Below are positions 32,245 through 43,399 of a stretch of 64,000 nucleotides of DNA, piece by piece (positions within the stretch are counted from its first letter, which is position 1; every line of letters starts with the position of its first letter). Both the position numbers and the translations under genes were made by a program. The notes beneath the pieces were generated by a model that made no database searches, was not told where the DNA came from, and was given only the letters and a program-made list of their open reading frames with translations. Where the stretch lies: positions 13,410,001 to 13,474,000 of the forward strand of contig OY987306.1 of NCBI GenBank assembly GCA_963920635.1, read 5' to 3'. This DNA comes from Pseudeuparius sepicola (lineage: Eukaryota; Arthropoda; Insecta; Coleoptera; Anthribidae).

Positions 32245-34770
32245 ATTGGCATTTTCTGTAAAAAACTTAATGATGTCTTGTTTAAACTATACACGCCACA
32301 TAAAAACATTATACTATGCGGAGATTTTAATCTGGACTCTACTAGAGACAAGATTCACTTTACTACATTTTCCAATATGTTATCTACGTATAATTTAAAG
32401 ATTAATGTCTCAGGACCAACCAGAAACAATTATACCCTCGATCACATATTTTTGAGTAACAAATCTGACTGTATGGTTGTTGATGTTGATTTCTCTGATC
32501 ATAGCGCCTTACTGTTTAGCTCTGGACATAGCCTTGATGTTGATACAAAATCTGTTAATTTTAAGCGTGATTTTAGTGATAACAATGTGGCGGACTTTTG
32601 TCGTTACAGGAAAAATGGAATGAAGTTTTTGTCATTGATAATAATATTAATGGTGCTTTTAACCAATTTTATCATGTATTTTTACACTATTTTAATAGTT
32701 GCTTTCCACTAAGGCGGTTTTATCATAAGAGTCGAGACCGATCGTGGGTTAACCATTTGGTCAGGGAGTCTAGCAGTAACCTTAAGGGTCTATATGCTAT
32801 GAGCTTCAGGAGCTATATCGCGATTCTAAAAAAGAACATGCTGTGCTAATTAAAACCATAAAGAAATCGTTCTACCAGGAGAAGATAAGGTTCTCTTCGA
32901 ATTCTTCTCAGAGTTTATGGAGGGTGGTGGGTTCTCTGACGGGCAGGGATGTTTTGGGGCGGCAGAGTATTGAGCTAAGAGATGGGGATGTCCTCTTGTC
33001 CGATCCTCAAGAAATTGCAGATCGATTTAATTGTTTCTTTAAATCCGCGACTTCTACCATCATGTCAAAGATTCCTAAAACTCAATATAGTGATAATATC
33101 GATAGAAACCCTCTGACTATGTTCTTGCTTCCTTTCACCGAGCTTGAATTATACAATTTAATAAAAAAACAAACTAAAACCAAAAGCGTCTAGTGGAAGT
33201 GACGAGGTTCCTGGTTTTACTCTTCGGCATTGCCTAGAATTACTAATTCCTCCGCTACGGTACCTAATTAATTTATCCTTTTACCAAGGCATTTTTCCAG
33301 AAAAACTAAAAATTAGCAAAGTAAAACCTGTTTTTAAAAAAGGAGACAGTTGCATTATGGATAACTATCGTCCTATTGCCCTTTGTTCTTCCATAGCAAA
33401 GATTTTTGAATATTGTTTTCTGGAACGACTAAATACTTTCTTGTCTGCCAACAAAATATTAGTAGAGAGTCAGTTTGGTTTTCGGCGGGGGCGTGGAACT
33501 AGTGATGCCATACATAATTTCTTGAGTAAAATAATCCCACAAATGGAAAATCGAGAACGTCCTACTGGTATTTTCTGCGACCTATCCAAAGCTTTTGATT
33601 GTGTTGATCACGACCGCTTATTATGTAAAGTAGAAAAATATGGGATTAGGGGAGTCTCACTGAACTGGATCTCTACCTATTTAAAAGATCGGAAACAATA
33701 TGTCTCCTTGAATACAGTTGGTGAAAGTGCAATAAATTCAAGTCTCACTGATATTATGTTGGAGTCCCACAAGGCTCAATTCTTGGACCTACTCTATTTT
33801 TACTTTATGTAAATGATATCCACATGGGCTGAAATTGTGACATGTCGTTGTATGCGGACGATGCAGCAATTATACTGTCAGACTCTGCTAATATAGAGCA
33901 TGAATGTCAGGTGAATTTGAATCTACTCTGTGAGTGGTTTAGTAAAAACTTATTATACTTTAATGCTAGTAAAACGAATTACATCCGCTTCCACAACTAT
34001 AATAACAACAAAGATTTAAAAATTGATATGGAAGTTAATGGTAATCTATTAGATAGAGTTTCTCATACAAAATTCTTGGGCCTGGATATTGATGAGGGTC
34101 TAAATTGGAAGGAATATTGTCAAACCTTGATCTCAAGATTGAATTAACTATGCTATATGTTCATGAATTTACGTCATGCCTTAAACTCTGAACAATTGAT
34201 TTGTATTTATCATGCGCAGGTGGAGTCTCGGCTAAGATATGCTATCTGCTTCTGGGGTTCTTGTCCTGCCGCCTCGGGGGTCTTTGTCTGTCAAAAGAGA
34301 ATCCTAAGGTGCATTTCCGGTCTAGCGAGACGACAGTCCTGTAGAGAAGTGTTCAAAAGGTACAGAATTATGACTCTGGCATCACTTTATGTCTTTGAAC
34401 TCTGTTGCTCTTCTTTTTTTTTTCGATCAAACCGAACTAAATTTCCAACGAATTTGGATATTCATACTTTTGACACACGCACAAAATATGACTTTAGGTT
34501 GCCCCAGTATCGGTCTCGTATTGGTCGCCAGTCCCCATTATATATGGGACCACGACTGTTCAATAAATTAAGTAAAAATATCAAATGCTCAAAAAATTTT
34601 AATATGTTTAGGAGTAAGTTAAAACATTTCTTATTGGATAATACTTCTCATACTGTAGATGAATTTTTTACTTTTAGGACTTAGTATACTTGACTGTTTG
34701 TTCTGTATTGTTGTTCTGTTTCTGACGTTTTCTATAATGTATAATATGTACATTCCACGGAAATAAATTA
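32245..34770 (+). mobile_element. 5'-truncated LINE (non-LTR retrotransposon)
   Basis: The element starts inside the endonuclease domain (about 32245) and ends GGAAATAAATTATTATT, an AATAAA-like signal followed by an (ATT)n tail. That tail is interrupted at 34768 by the first R4/Dong copy and its remainder probably continues at 39355-39386. No target duplication could be fixed because of the interruption. Confidence 0.85.
32248..34684 (+). pseudogene. LINE endonuclease-reverse transcriptase, broken
   Basis: Order of parts: C-terminal half of the AP endonuclease (NIILCGDFNLDS, then LDHIFLSNKSD and FSDHSALLF); a linker with NCFFKSATS; reverse transcriptase with NYRPIALCSSIAKIFEYC, SQFGFRRGRGTSDAIHNF, GIFCDLSKAFDCVDHDRL, GVPQGSILGP and catalytic SLYADDAAII; and a thumb/C-terminal region (MTLASLYVFELC to 34684). 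Frame changes occur near 32600, 32840, 33190, 33750 and 34150, and a TGA lies just before the YADD block. It is a Jockey/CR1-like APE-type LINE; I cannot fix the clade. Same orientation as nothing else here: Robo runs opposite. Confidence 0.85.
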
Positions 34771-35498
34771 TTATCTCGACTTAGCCAAAAGGCATTCGCA
34801 CTCCCTCTACGGGGAACATTCACTCAGATCCCGGGTATCTCGGATACCAAAAGGATCTGGCTCGGACGAGACCCTTGTCATGTTATCGGGCCTTAGGTGA
34901 CATTGATGTTGTTGGATGATCCTGCATTCCCCATGAATTTCCTGACGGTTCGGGCTGTCGCAAGTAGTACCGCTTTCTGCATGGACCTGTAAAGACTATC
35001 AGTTAGACCCAGCTCCTTGATGTTTCTCAGCAAACTTTTTGGTATAACACCAGTTGTTGACACGATGATTGGAATCGTCTGGACGTTCTCCATTTCCCAT
35101 TGCCTTCTAATTCGTTCTTCTAAATCTCTGTACTTCGCGATCTTCTCGACTTGCTTCACACGCAGGTTGTTGTTGTTCGGGATGGCCGCATCAATCAGAG
35201 TTGTCTGCCTAGAAATTTTATCAACTATTATAAGGTCCGGTCTGTTATGGGCAACTCGTTGATCTGTCAGAACTGTACGATCCCAGTACATCTTGTAGTT
35301 GCTGTTCTCAAGAACAGGCTCAGGTGTGTAGTTGTAATATGGGACCCTCTCTGCCTGCAGAAGCAGCAGCTTTTCCGCCAGTTCCTGGTGCAAGATCTTG
35401 GCAACCGAATCGTGTCGTTCCTTATATTCCGTTGATGCGAACATCTGACATCCTCCTGTTATGTGCTGGATTGTTTCTGAAGTTGGGCACCCGTATCT
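34768..35498 (-). mobile_element. R4/Dong-like retrotransposon copy A, 5'-truncated
   Basis: About 730 bp from the 3' end. The 3' terminus (CTAAGTCGAGATAATAA on the minus strand) sits in the ATT tail of the LINE, and the 5' truncation (CCCGTATCT, 35498) is followed by (ATT)5 and then copy B. It keeps the C-terminal restriction-like endonuclease frame from GCPTSETIQH to the stop at 34893. Plus-strand frames over this segment are antisense shadows seen in all copies. Confidence 0.85.
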
Positions 35499-35505
35499 CT
35501 CTAAA

Positions 35506-36667
35506 TTATTATTATTATTATCTCGACTTAGCCAAAAGGCATTCGCACTCCCTCTACGGGGAACATTCACTCAGATCCCGGGTATCCCGGATACCAAAGG
35601 ATCTGGCTCGGACGAGACCCTTGCCATGTTATCGGGCCCTAGGTGACACCGATGTTGTTGGATGATCCATCATTCCCCATGAATTTCCTGACGGTTCGGG
35701 CTGTCGCAAGTAGTACCGCTTTCTGCATGGACCTGTAAAGACTATCAGTTAGACCCAGCTCCTTGATGTTTCTCAGCAAACTTTTTGGTATAACACCAGT
35801 TGTTGACACGATGATTGGAATCGTCTGGACGTTCTCCATTTCCCATTGCCTTCTAATTCGTTCTTCTAAATCTCTGTACTTCGCGATCCTCTCGACTTGC
35901 TTCACACGCAGGTTGTTGTTGTTCGGGATGGCCGCATCAATCAGAGTTGTCTGCCTAGAAATTTTATCAACTATTATAAGGTGCGGTCTGTTATGGGCAA
36001 CTCGTTGATCTGTCAGAACTGTACGATCCCAGTACATCTTGTAGTTGCTGTTCTCAAGAACAGGCTCAGGTGTGTAGTTGTAATATGGGACCCTCTCTGC
36101 CTGCAGAAGCAGCAGCTTTTCCGCCAGTTCCTGGTGCAAGATCTTGGCAACCGAATCGTGTCGTTCCTTATATTCCGTTGATGCGAACATCTGACATCCT
36201 CCTGTTATGTGCTGGATTGTTTCTGAAGTTGGGCACCCGTATCTGCATCTGTCATCCACTACCGATGCATCTCCAACAATGAATTTTAGGTAGTTGCGAG
36301 TTGGTATAACCTGATCTTGTATGGCCAGTAGGAAGCCTTCCGTCTCGGGGAACATTCGTCCCGAGGTCAGCCAATAGTTCGACGCTAACTTGTCGACATG
36401 TTCCTGGTTAACCTCATTAGGATGCCTCCCGTGCAGCGGCTTCCCCAACCACCTCTGTAGTTTATAGTTGTCGGTTCGGTGGTGATTTTGACGCTCGTGT
36501 TCCGTCAGACGTAGCGGTGTTGAGACGTCTGCTCCGCATATAGCCCTATGTAGTGTGGAGCTGTTGGCCTGCCTGTAGAAATAATTACGCAGATTTAATA
36601 TTTGTTGGTCCAATTGCTTGCTGAGATCTGCCAATCCTCTTCCTCCTAGTTGACGTGGCAGAGTTGT
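35506..36667 (-). mobile_element. R4/Dong-like retrotransposon copy B, 5'-truncated
   Basis: About 1.16 kb. Open frame 36634-35639, beginning in LADLSKQLDQQILNLRNYF, through the Cys-Cys-His-Cys finger (CRYGCPTSETIQHITGGC) and RPHLIIVDK to a stop at 35639. In the endonuclease motif Asp of RPD is His here (RPHLIIVDK), unlike copies A, C and D. The 5' end abuts copy C at TTGTTATC. Confidence 0.85.
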
Positions 36668-38678
36668 TATCTCGACTTAGCCAAAAGGCATTCGCACTCC
36701 CTCTACGGGGAACATTCACTCAGATCCCGGGCATCCCGGATACCAAAAGGATCTGGCTCGGACGAGACCCTTGCCATGTTATCGGGCCTTAGGTGACATT
36801 GATGTTGTTGGACGATCCTGCATTCCCCATGAATTTCCTGACGGTTCGGGCTGTCGCAAGTAGTACCGCTTTCTGCATGGACCTGTAAAGACTATCAGTT
36901 AGATTCAGCTCCTTGATGTTTCTCAGCAAACTTTTTGGTATAACACCAGTTGTTGACATGATGATTGGAATCGTCTGGACGTTCTCCATTTCCCATTGCC
37001 TTCTAATTCGTTCTTCTAAGTCTCTGTACTTCGCGATCTTCTCGACTTGCTTCACACGCAGGTTGTTGTTGTTCGGGATGGCCACATCAATCAGAGTTGT
37101 CTTCCTAGAAATTTTATCAACTATTATAAGGTCCGGTCTGTTATGGGCAACTCGTTGATCAGTCAGAACTGTACGATCCCAGTACATCTTGTAGTTTCTG
37201 TTCTCAAGAACAGGCTCAGGTGTGTAGTTGTAATATGGGACCCTCTCTGTCTGCACAAGCAGCAGCTTTTCCGTCAGTTCCTGGTGCAAGATCTTGGCAA
37301 CCGAATCGTGTCGTTCCTTATATTCCGTTGATGCAAACATCTGACATCCTCCTGTTATGTGCTGGATTGTTTCTGAAGTTGGGCACCCGTATCTGCATCT
37401 GTCATCCACTACCGATGCATCTCCTACAATGAGTTTTAGGTAGTTGCGAGTTGGTATAACCTGATCTTGTATGGCCAGTAAGAAGCCTTCTGTCTCTGGG
37501 AACATTCGTCCCGAGGTCAGCCAATAGTACGACGCTAACTTGTCGACATGTTCCTGGTTAACCTCATTAGGATGTCTCCCGTGCAGCGGCTTCTCTAACC
37601 ACCTCTGTAGTTTATCGTTGTCGGTTCGGTGGTGATTGTGATGCTCGTGTTCCGTCAGACGTAGCGGTGTTGAGACGTCTGCTCCGCATATAGCTTTATG
37701 TAGTGTGGAGCTGTTGGCCTGTCTGTGGAAATAATTACGCAGATTTAGTATTTGTTGGTCCAGTTGCTTGCTGAGGTCTGCCAATCCTCTTCCTCCTTGT
37801 TGACGTGGCAGGGTTGTTCTTTCTACGGCGCTACGGGGATGATGTTTATGAGCTTTTGTCAGTAGTGTCCTAACTTTTCGTTGCAAGTTGTTGATGTCCG
37901 TGTTGGTCCAATTCACTATTCCGAAGGAATAGCTTAGTACAGAGCACGCATACGTGTTTAGGGCCTTAAACAAATTCCTGCTGTTAAGATCAGTTCGCAC
38001 TACTTGTCTTACTCTCTTGATGAATTCATTAGTTAAATCGGTCTTCATTGTTCGATGATCTATCCTTTGAGCTTGCTTCATCCCGAGGTACTTGTATGTA
38101 TCTCCCACGCTCATTGCTTCGATCTCCTGTCCGTTCTGCATCTCGTGTGCGCCTTGTTCGAGCTTTCCCCGGACGATATTAAGGGTGCGGCACTTGTCCA
38201 GTCCAAACTGCATTCCGATGTCCCTGGAGAACTCCTCTACAATTTTAAGCATTTGCGTTAGTTGGTTCTTGGTTGCGGCCATCAGTTTTAAATCATCCAT
38301 ATATAACAGGTGATTCAACCTGAACGCTTCTGATCTGTTGCTTTTGATAGCGAAGCCATATTTCGTAGAGTTCAACCGGTGTGATAGAGGGTTCATCGCC
38401 ATGCAGAACCACAGTGGACTGAGTGAATCTCCTTGGAAAATCCCTCTTCGGATGTTGATTGTGTCGGTCTCGATGTTACTGCTTGCGGTTCTGAGTTGTA
38501 TCTTAGTGCGCCAGGTTGTCATAACGTGTTCTAAAAAGGAAACTGTATGATGATCTATTTTGTACAGCTTTAAGATACCTGTGAGCCAGTCGTGAGGTAC
38601 GGAATCAAATGCTTTTTTGTAGTCCACATAAGCCATGTAGAGGTTTCGTTGCCTGGAATGAGCCTGGTTGCAGAGTTG
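36667..38678 (-). mobile_element. R4/Dong-like retrotransposon copy C, longest
   Basis: About 2.0 kb, 5'-truncated inside the reverse transcriptase at 38676, where (TTATT)n and then copy D follow. The 3' end (AGTCGAGATAA) has only a minimal TTAT at its junction with copy B. Confidence 0.88.
36789..38676 (-). CDS. Partial RT plus restriction-like endonuclease (R4/Dong clade)
   Basis: Uninterrupted frame of about 629 codons read from 38676 to 36789, missing its N-terminal half. Reverse transcriptase parts: LYMAYVDYKKAFDSVPHDWL, then GIFQGDSLSPLWF and the catalytic box LLYMDDLKLMA. A thumb region follows, then the Cys-Cys-His-Cys finger (CRYGCPTSETIQHITGGC) and the PD-(D/E)XK endonuclease: NRPDLIIVDK, TLIDVAIPNN and KIAKYRDLEERIR. 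This RT, finger and restriction-like nuclease order is that of R2/R4-type elements, which make one nick at a specific target and prime cDNA there. Lack of stops suggests a young copy. Confidence 0.88.
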
Positions 38679-39354
38679 TTATTATTATTATTATCTCGAC
38701 TTAGCCAAAAGGCATTCGCACTCCCTCTACGGGGAACATTCACTCAGATCCCGGGTATCCCGGATACCAAAAGGATCTGGCTCGGACGAGACCCTTGCCA
38801 TGTTATCGGGCCTTAGGTGACATTGATGTTGTTGGATGATCCTGCATTCCCCATGAATTTCCTGACGGTTCGGGCTGTCGCAAGTAGTACCGCTTTCTGC
38901 ATGGACCTGTAAAGACTATCAGTTAGACCCAGCTCCTTGATGTTTCTCAGCAAACTTTTTGGTGTAACACCAGTTGTTGACATGATGATTGGAATCGTCT
39001 GGACGTTCTCCATTTCCCATTGCCTTCTAATTCGTTCTTCTAAATCTCTGTACTTCGCGATCTTCTCGACTTGCTTCACACGCAGGTTGTTGTTGTTCGG
39101 GATGGCCACATCAATCAGAGTTGTCTGCCTAGAAATTTTATCAACTATTATAAGGTCCGGTCTGTTATGGGCAACTCGTTGATCAGTCAGAACTGTACGA
39201 TCCCAGTACATCTTGTAGTTTCTGTTCTCAAGAACAGGCTCAGGTGTGTAGTTGTAATATGGGACCCTCTCTGCCTGCACAAGCAGCAGCTTTTCCGCCA
39301 GTTCCTGGTGCAAGATCTTGGCAACCGAATCGTGTCGTTCCTTATATTCCGTTG
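38679..39354 (-). mobile_element. R4/Dong-like retrotransposon copy D, 5'-truncated
   Basis: About 680 bp. Keeps the endonuclease frame to the stop at 38813 (RPDLIIVDK and KYRDL intact). Truncated at CCGTTG, directly followed by (ATT)n. Confidence 0.85.

Positions 39355-39386
<32 letters not shown>
39355..39386. repeat. (ATT)n microsatellite
   Basis: Ten to eleven ATT units directly after copy D. Most simply the remainder of the LINE tail used as target by the four R4/Dong copies. Confidence 0.9.
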
Positions 39387-39389
<3 letters not shown>

Positions 39390-39809
39390 TTTGACTAATC
39401 AGATTTATTTGTAGTAGGCAGGCAATTTTTTTCCTAAAAAAATTTCACTTACCAAGTTTTTCTTGAAACCAAGAAGAAACAATGAAGATATACCAAAAAG
39501 TCAAACTTTTTATTAAACAAGACTATTGAAAAAGAACCTATTACCTATTTTAAACATATTTCATATAATATAAAACATAACATAGCATAGGTGGTAAAAT
39601 ATGTGTTGCCTCCACCAGACTAAAAATAGTTTTAAAACTCTAACTATTTTTGCTCTGCCTTCAGAGAAAAATAAAAAGGGTGGTGTATTGGGGGGATCCA
39701 TTGGAGACACGACATGACATGACTTAATTTAGATTCGTCTATGGGCAAACTATCACTGTATTTTATTAATAATCTTTTATTAAAATCATCTTCTAGTGAA
39801 GAGGTACTA

Positions 39810-41390
39810 CTATGTAGGTCGTCCTCGTTTCTTTTTAAGGTTTACCAATTGTGGTGTTCCTGAATATGACTCAGAAGCCAGTAGAATGTACGGTTCATCC
39901 CTATGAAATTCAAGAATCACAGAGCTACTGATACCAAAATTGCTCTGAATAAATTTCTCCTGTAAAACTGAAAAAAAGTTTTCCCTTCTCATAGCAGTGA
40001 CGGCAAATGGCATTTTCTTTTGTGCACTTCTTAAAACATCTTCCCACTCTGGCGATGAATAAACTGCGCTTTTAGTTTTGCATATTTTTCGAGTAACGCA
40101 AAATCTCGATCGCTTGGTAGCATAGTGTGTCCCACTTGTGGAAAAATATGTACTATTTTATCGAATCTTCGTGAGGCAATAAGCTGTAACCAAAAACTGA
40201 CAATGGTTCAGATTTTGTTCTGACCACAGCAGTTATCAGACATTGCATACAAAGTTTGGCCACGAATATCATACTTTTCGAAGTATTTTTTTAGACAACT
40301 AGCTATTTCATCTGCACCTCTTTTTTCTATTGATTCGTTCCATAAGAAAAAGTGGCCCTGTTCAGGTGTAGTGCTACAACAGTGTACACTAAAGTTGTAA
40401 CACCATAGTCTCTTCTTATAACAACATGGACCAGTTGTTAATTTCGGAGTTGGAAGAGCTTGTTGAAGGTCGAACGTTATTACATGGATACTTGGGTTAA
40501 CAGCTGCCTCTTTTATGAGGTTGCTAGGAAGTTCCCTGGGTTTCTCTAACTTTCTTTCAGCCTCCAGGTTTTGAAGCAATGATGGTTCTGATGCCCCACG
40601 TTCCTTTGCGTGACTTACCTTGACATCTAGTTCATCACATTTTGCTCACGTATCTGATTTTAGAGGTTTGAATGAGATATTGTAGTCTTCTGTGAAAATT
40701 CTTCTGAATTTGTCAGCTGAAACGATTTTAGAATGCTCATGTTGACAGTTATCTTTATAACGACTATATAGAAGTTCAATATTATACTCAAGACTCATGT
40801 ACTCGCTTTCAATATTCTTGTGTCTGCTGTAATGACTTTGATAACGTGGTAATGAGTCGATAAATTTGTGCACTCTTAGGATATCTTCTTGTGTGTATTT
40901 AAGTTTGTGGTTCTCATGACTTCCACGAGCGTTAGTTTGAGGAATGGTTTCACCATTCTTCGGTTTGCTAACAAGATATTCGATTCGGCCTCTGGATATA
41001 CCATGTAGGGAAATAAATGCTTACAGATCTTTAAAGTGCCACTAGGTAACTGAATCGAATAATCAATATAGTAGCACTCCTCCTTGTACAATTTTTTTTT
41101 GTTTTGCGTTTTACTTCCAATCTACGCATCGAAGCTTGAAGGTATGCATTTTGAATGTCATATTTTCACAGTTTCCAACATTTAGTACACAAATTTGCTC
41201 TCTTCCTGAGGTATTTTTTCAAAACAACGATTTTTGCATGTCCAAGGTGCACCCATGCAATAAATAGGATTCTAACCTACAAAAATTACCTTCTGTGGTT
41301 CGGAAGAATCGGAACTCGGAGTCTGAACCTTGAAATGGTTCCTCAAAAGAAGAACTGTCACTAACATCCATTTTTTTGCAGAATAAACAG
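39810..41390 (-). pseudogene. DUF7869-type mobile-element protein, broken
   Basis: A multi-frame relic. Pieces in order from the right: YKEECYYIDYSIQLPSGTLK (41091-40876), FIDSLPRYQSHYSRHKN and FRRIFTEDYNISFKPLKSDT (40873-40646), then HVITFDLQQALPTPKLTTGP, NFSVHCCSTTPEQGHFFLWNE and LYAMSDNCCGQNKI (40579-40208), and a basic C terminus KKKRGRPT (40013-39810). This FDLQQ.LP...SDNCGGQN pattern is common in repeated arthropod genes I know only as the DUF7869 type; I regard it as a transposase-like protein but the superfamily is not established here. TIRs were not found. Confidence 0.6.
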
Positions 41391-41399
41391 CACAATGTA

Positions 41400-42736
41400 C
41401 AGGGTCATTCAAACTCGGCGTCTCAAGCCTATAGCGGGCAAACGAAAAGAGTGAAAAAAATCTGCATGTGGGACTTTAAATGGGACTAATTTTAGACCAA
41501 ACTAAGATTAAAATAAAAAACATTGGCAAACGGCGCCAGGCGTCGCGACGCCCGGTATAATTTTTTCTAACGAAAATACTTTTTTTATTGCACAAGTGGA
41601 TACCTCAATTTTTTCTCTACAACTTTTATCTAAGGCGTTTTGTCAGTTTTTGTCCGCTTAAGAAGTTACAGGAAAAAATATCCAGAAAATTAAAGGGGCT
41701 AATTGACTCTAAACTCTGAGTAGGCCATGACCATTGGTTTTAATTGGAAGAATTAAACAATTGACTTAATTACAACACATTTTCGACATGCTCTCCTCCA
41801 TTTGCTAAGCATATTTCTAATCGCTTTTTAGCATGCTTTCTTGCATTTTTTAACATGCCCTTTGTTATACCTATTATTGCAGGCTTCTCTAATTTTTTGT
41901 TTTAAGTGTTCAATATTTGTTGGTGTCTTATAGACCTCATTTTTTAATGTTCCCCACAAAAAATAATCTAATGGTGACAAATCAGGCGATTTGGGGGGGG
42001 CACCTGAAAATTAAAAAAAAGTAAGTAATAAATTATTTATTTATTGTCCCGTTTGTGCCAATCCATCTATTTTCAAAGGTATTATTTAAAAAATGTTCTA
42101 CGATTCTTGCATTGTGCACCGGTGCTCCATCTTGTTGGTACCACATTGTACCCATAAAATAAATTTGGCAACTCTTCAATTAAAACATTTAGATAGGTAT
42201 ATTTCACCAGTAAGAATGCCTTCGAAAAAGTATGGACCAACCAAACTTTCGGTAATTATACCACACCATACGTTTACGCCAAAATGGCCTTGGTTTTCTA
42301 TAGGGTGAACAATATGTGGATTCTTATTGGCCCAGTGGTGATGGTTTTTTCAATTTGGAATGCAATTGCTTATAAATCTACTTTAATCAGTCCACAAGAT
42401 ATGTTTAAAAATTATATTGTTGTTTTCTTCTTCAATGGCTTCTGCGAGCAATAAAATTTAATCTTTTTTCGACGTTGACTTTTTAAGCGAACAAAAAATG
42501 ACAAAACGCCTTAGATAAAAGTTGTAGAGAAAAAATGGATGTATCAACGGGTGCAATAAAAAAGTATGTTCGTTAGAAAAAATTATACCGGGCGTCGCGA
42601 CGCCTGGCGCCGTTTGTCATTTTTTTAATCTTAATTTAGTCTACAATTGGTCCCATTTAAGATCCCACATGCAGATTTTTTTAAGTCTTTTCGTTTAGCC
42701 GCTACCGGCCTGGGACGCCGAGTTTGAATGACCCTG
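41400..42736. mobile_element. Mariner-like element with 260-bp inverted repeats
   Basis: TIRs of about 265 bp (41400-41665 and 42473-42736) start CAGGGTCATTCAAACTCGGC and share GGCGTCGCGACGCC and AACTTTTATCTAAGGCGTTT. TA is present directly outside both ends (41398-41399, 42737-42738). The GC-rich GGCGCCAGGCGTCGCGACGC block forms a palindrome within each arm. It holds a decayed transposase on the minus strand. Confidence 0.85.
41755..42320 (-). pseudogene. Tc1/mariner (IS630-type) transposase, broken
   Basis: From right to left: GHFGVNVWCGIITESLVGPY, FEGILTGEIYL, MWYQQDGAPVHNARIVEHFL with the second catalytic Asp, RWIGTNGT, then a roughly 50-bp interruption, PKSPDLSPLDYFLWGTLKNE with the last acidic residue, and KRLEICLANGGEHVENVL at the end. 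Frameshifts at about 42190 and 42050. N-terminal part not found. Confidence 0.8.
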
Positions 42737-42738
42737 TA

Positions 42739-43360
42739 CATACAACTTGGTAACTAACGCCTGCCAGGTAACGCCTGCATATACCAAGTTTTATATGCCA
42801 AATGAGGCATTACTTGACACTTAACAAGTTTTGTATCCAATCCGCTAGAGCCATCTATAGGGCGGTAGTCAAATTAACATTTGAAAATTTGTAGTAAATA
42901 CACTTACCATGTTTTTCATGCAAAAACATGGCTATTTGTTACTTAACAAGTTTTACTTCCGGGCGCCTCAAACGATAAATACTAAGTACACTAAAAAATT
43001 CTTAATAACTATAACGTACTATGAATAAAAATACATAAACACTCATTCAGACGTTTAAAAAGGTGTTTAAAATCACAATTCAACAATATTCAAAGTCAAA
43101 ATTACTTTTCTTTAATTTTGGTTACTACACACTTTGCTCTAAAGTTTATAGGATTCGAGTTATTGACAAATAATGGAAAAAAAGCAATTTTTTAGCCACT
43201 CTTTTCGAGATGGCAGCCAAATCCGGGCTCACTGAGGGGTGCAACTTTTATACGTGCTTCTTAAAGTCAAATGAAAAAAACTAAAATTATTTCCAGCTTG
43301 TCCGGAATTGCTCCCGCCATCAGCTATTTTATATTACGTGGCGACTGGCCTACCCGTCAA
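42739..43360. other. Intron between elements
   Basis: No gene. CCATGTTTTTCATGCAAAAAC at 42907 is a near-palindrome. TTACTTAACAAGTTTTACT at 42940 is the complement of a stretch at about 32090-32112, so an unidentified repeat family has one copy on each side of the LINE/R4 nest. Confidence 0.4.
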
Positions 43361-43399
43361 ACTTATTGATGTGGTCAAGTCTGCATATTTGCTACGGGA

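Noticed and set aside
35017..36282. Plus-strand ORFs of 81, 94, 70 and 113 codons repeated in every R4/Dong copy
   Set aside because: They lie antisense to the conserved endonuclease frame and repeat only because the element repeats; no independent domain.
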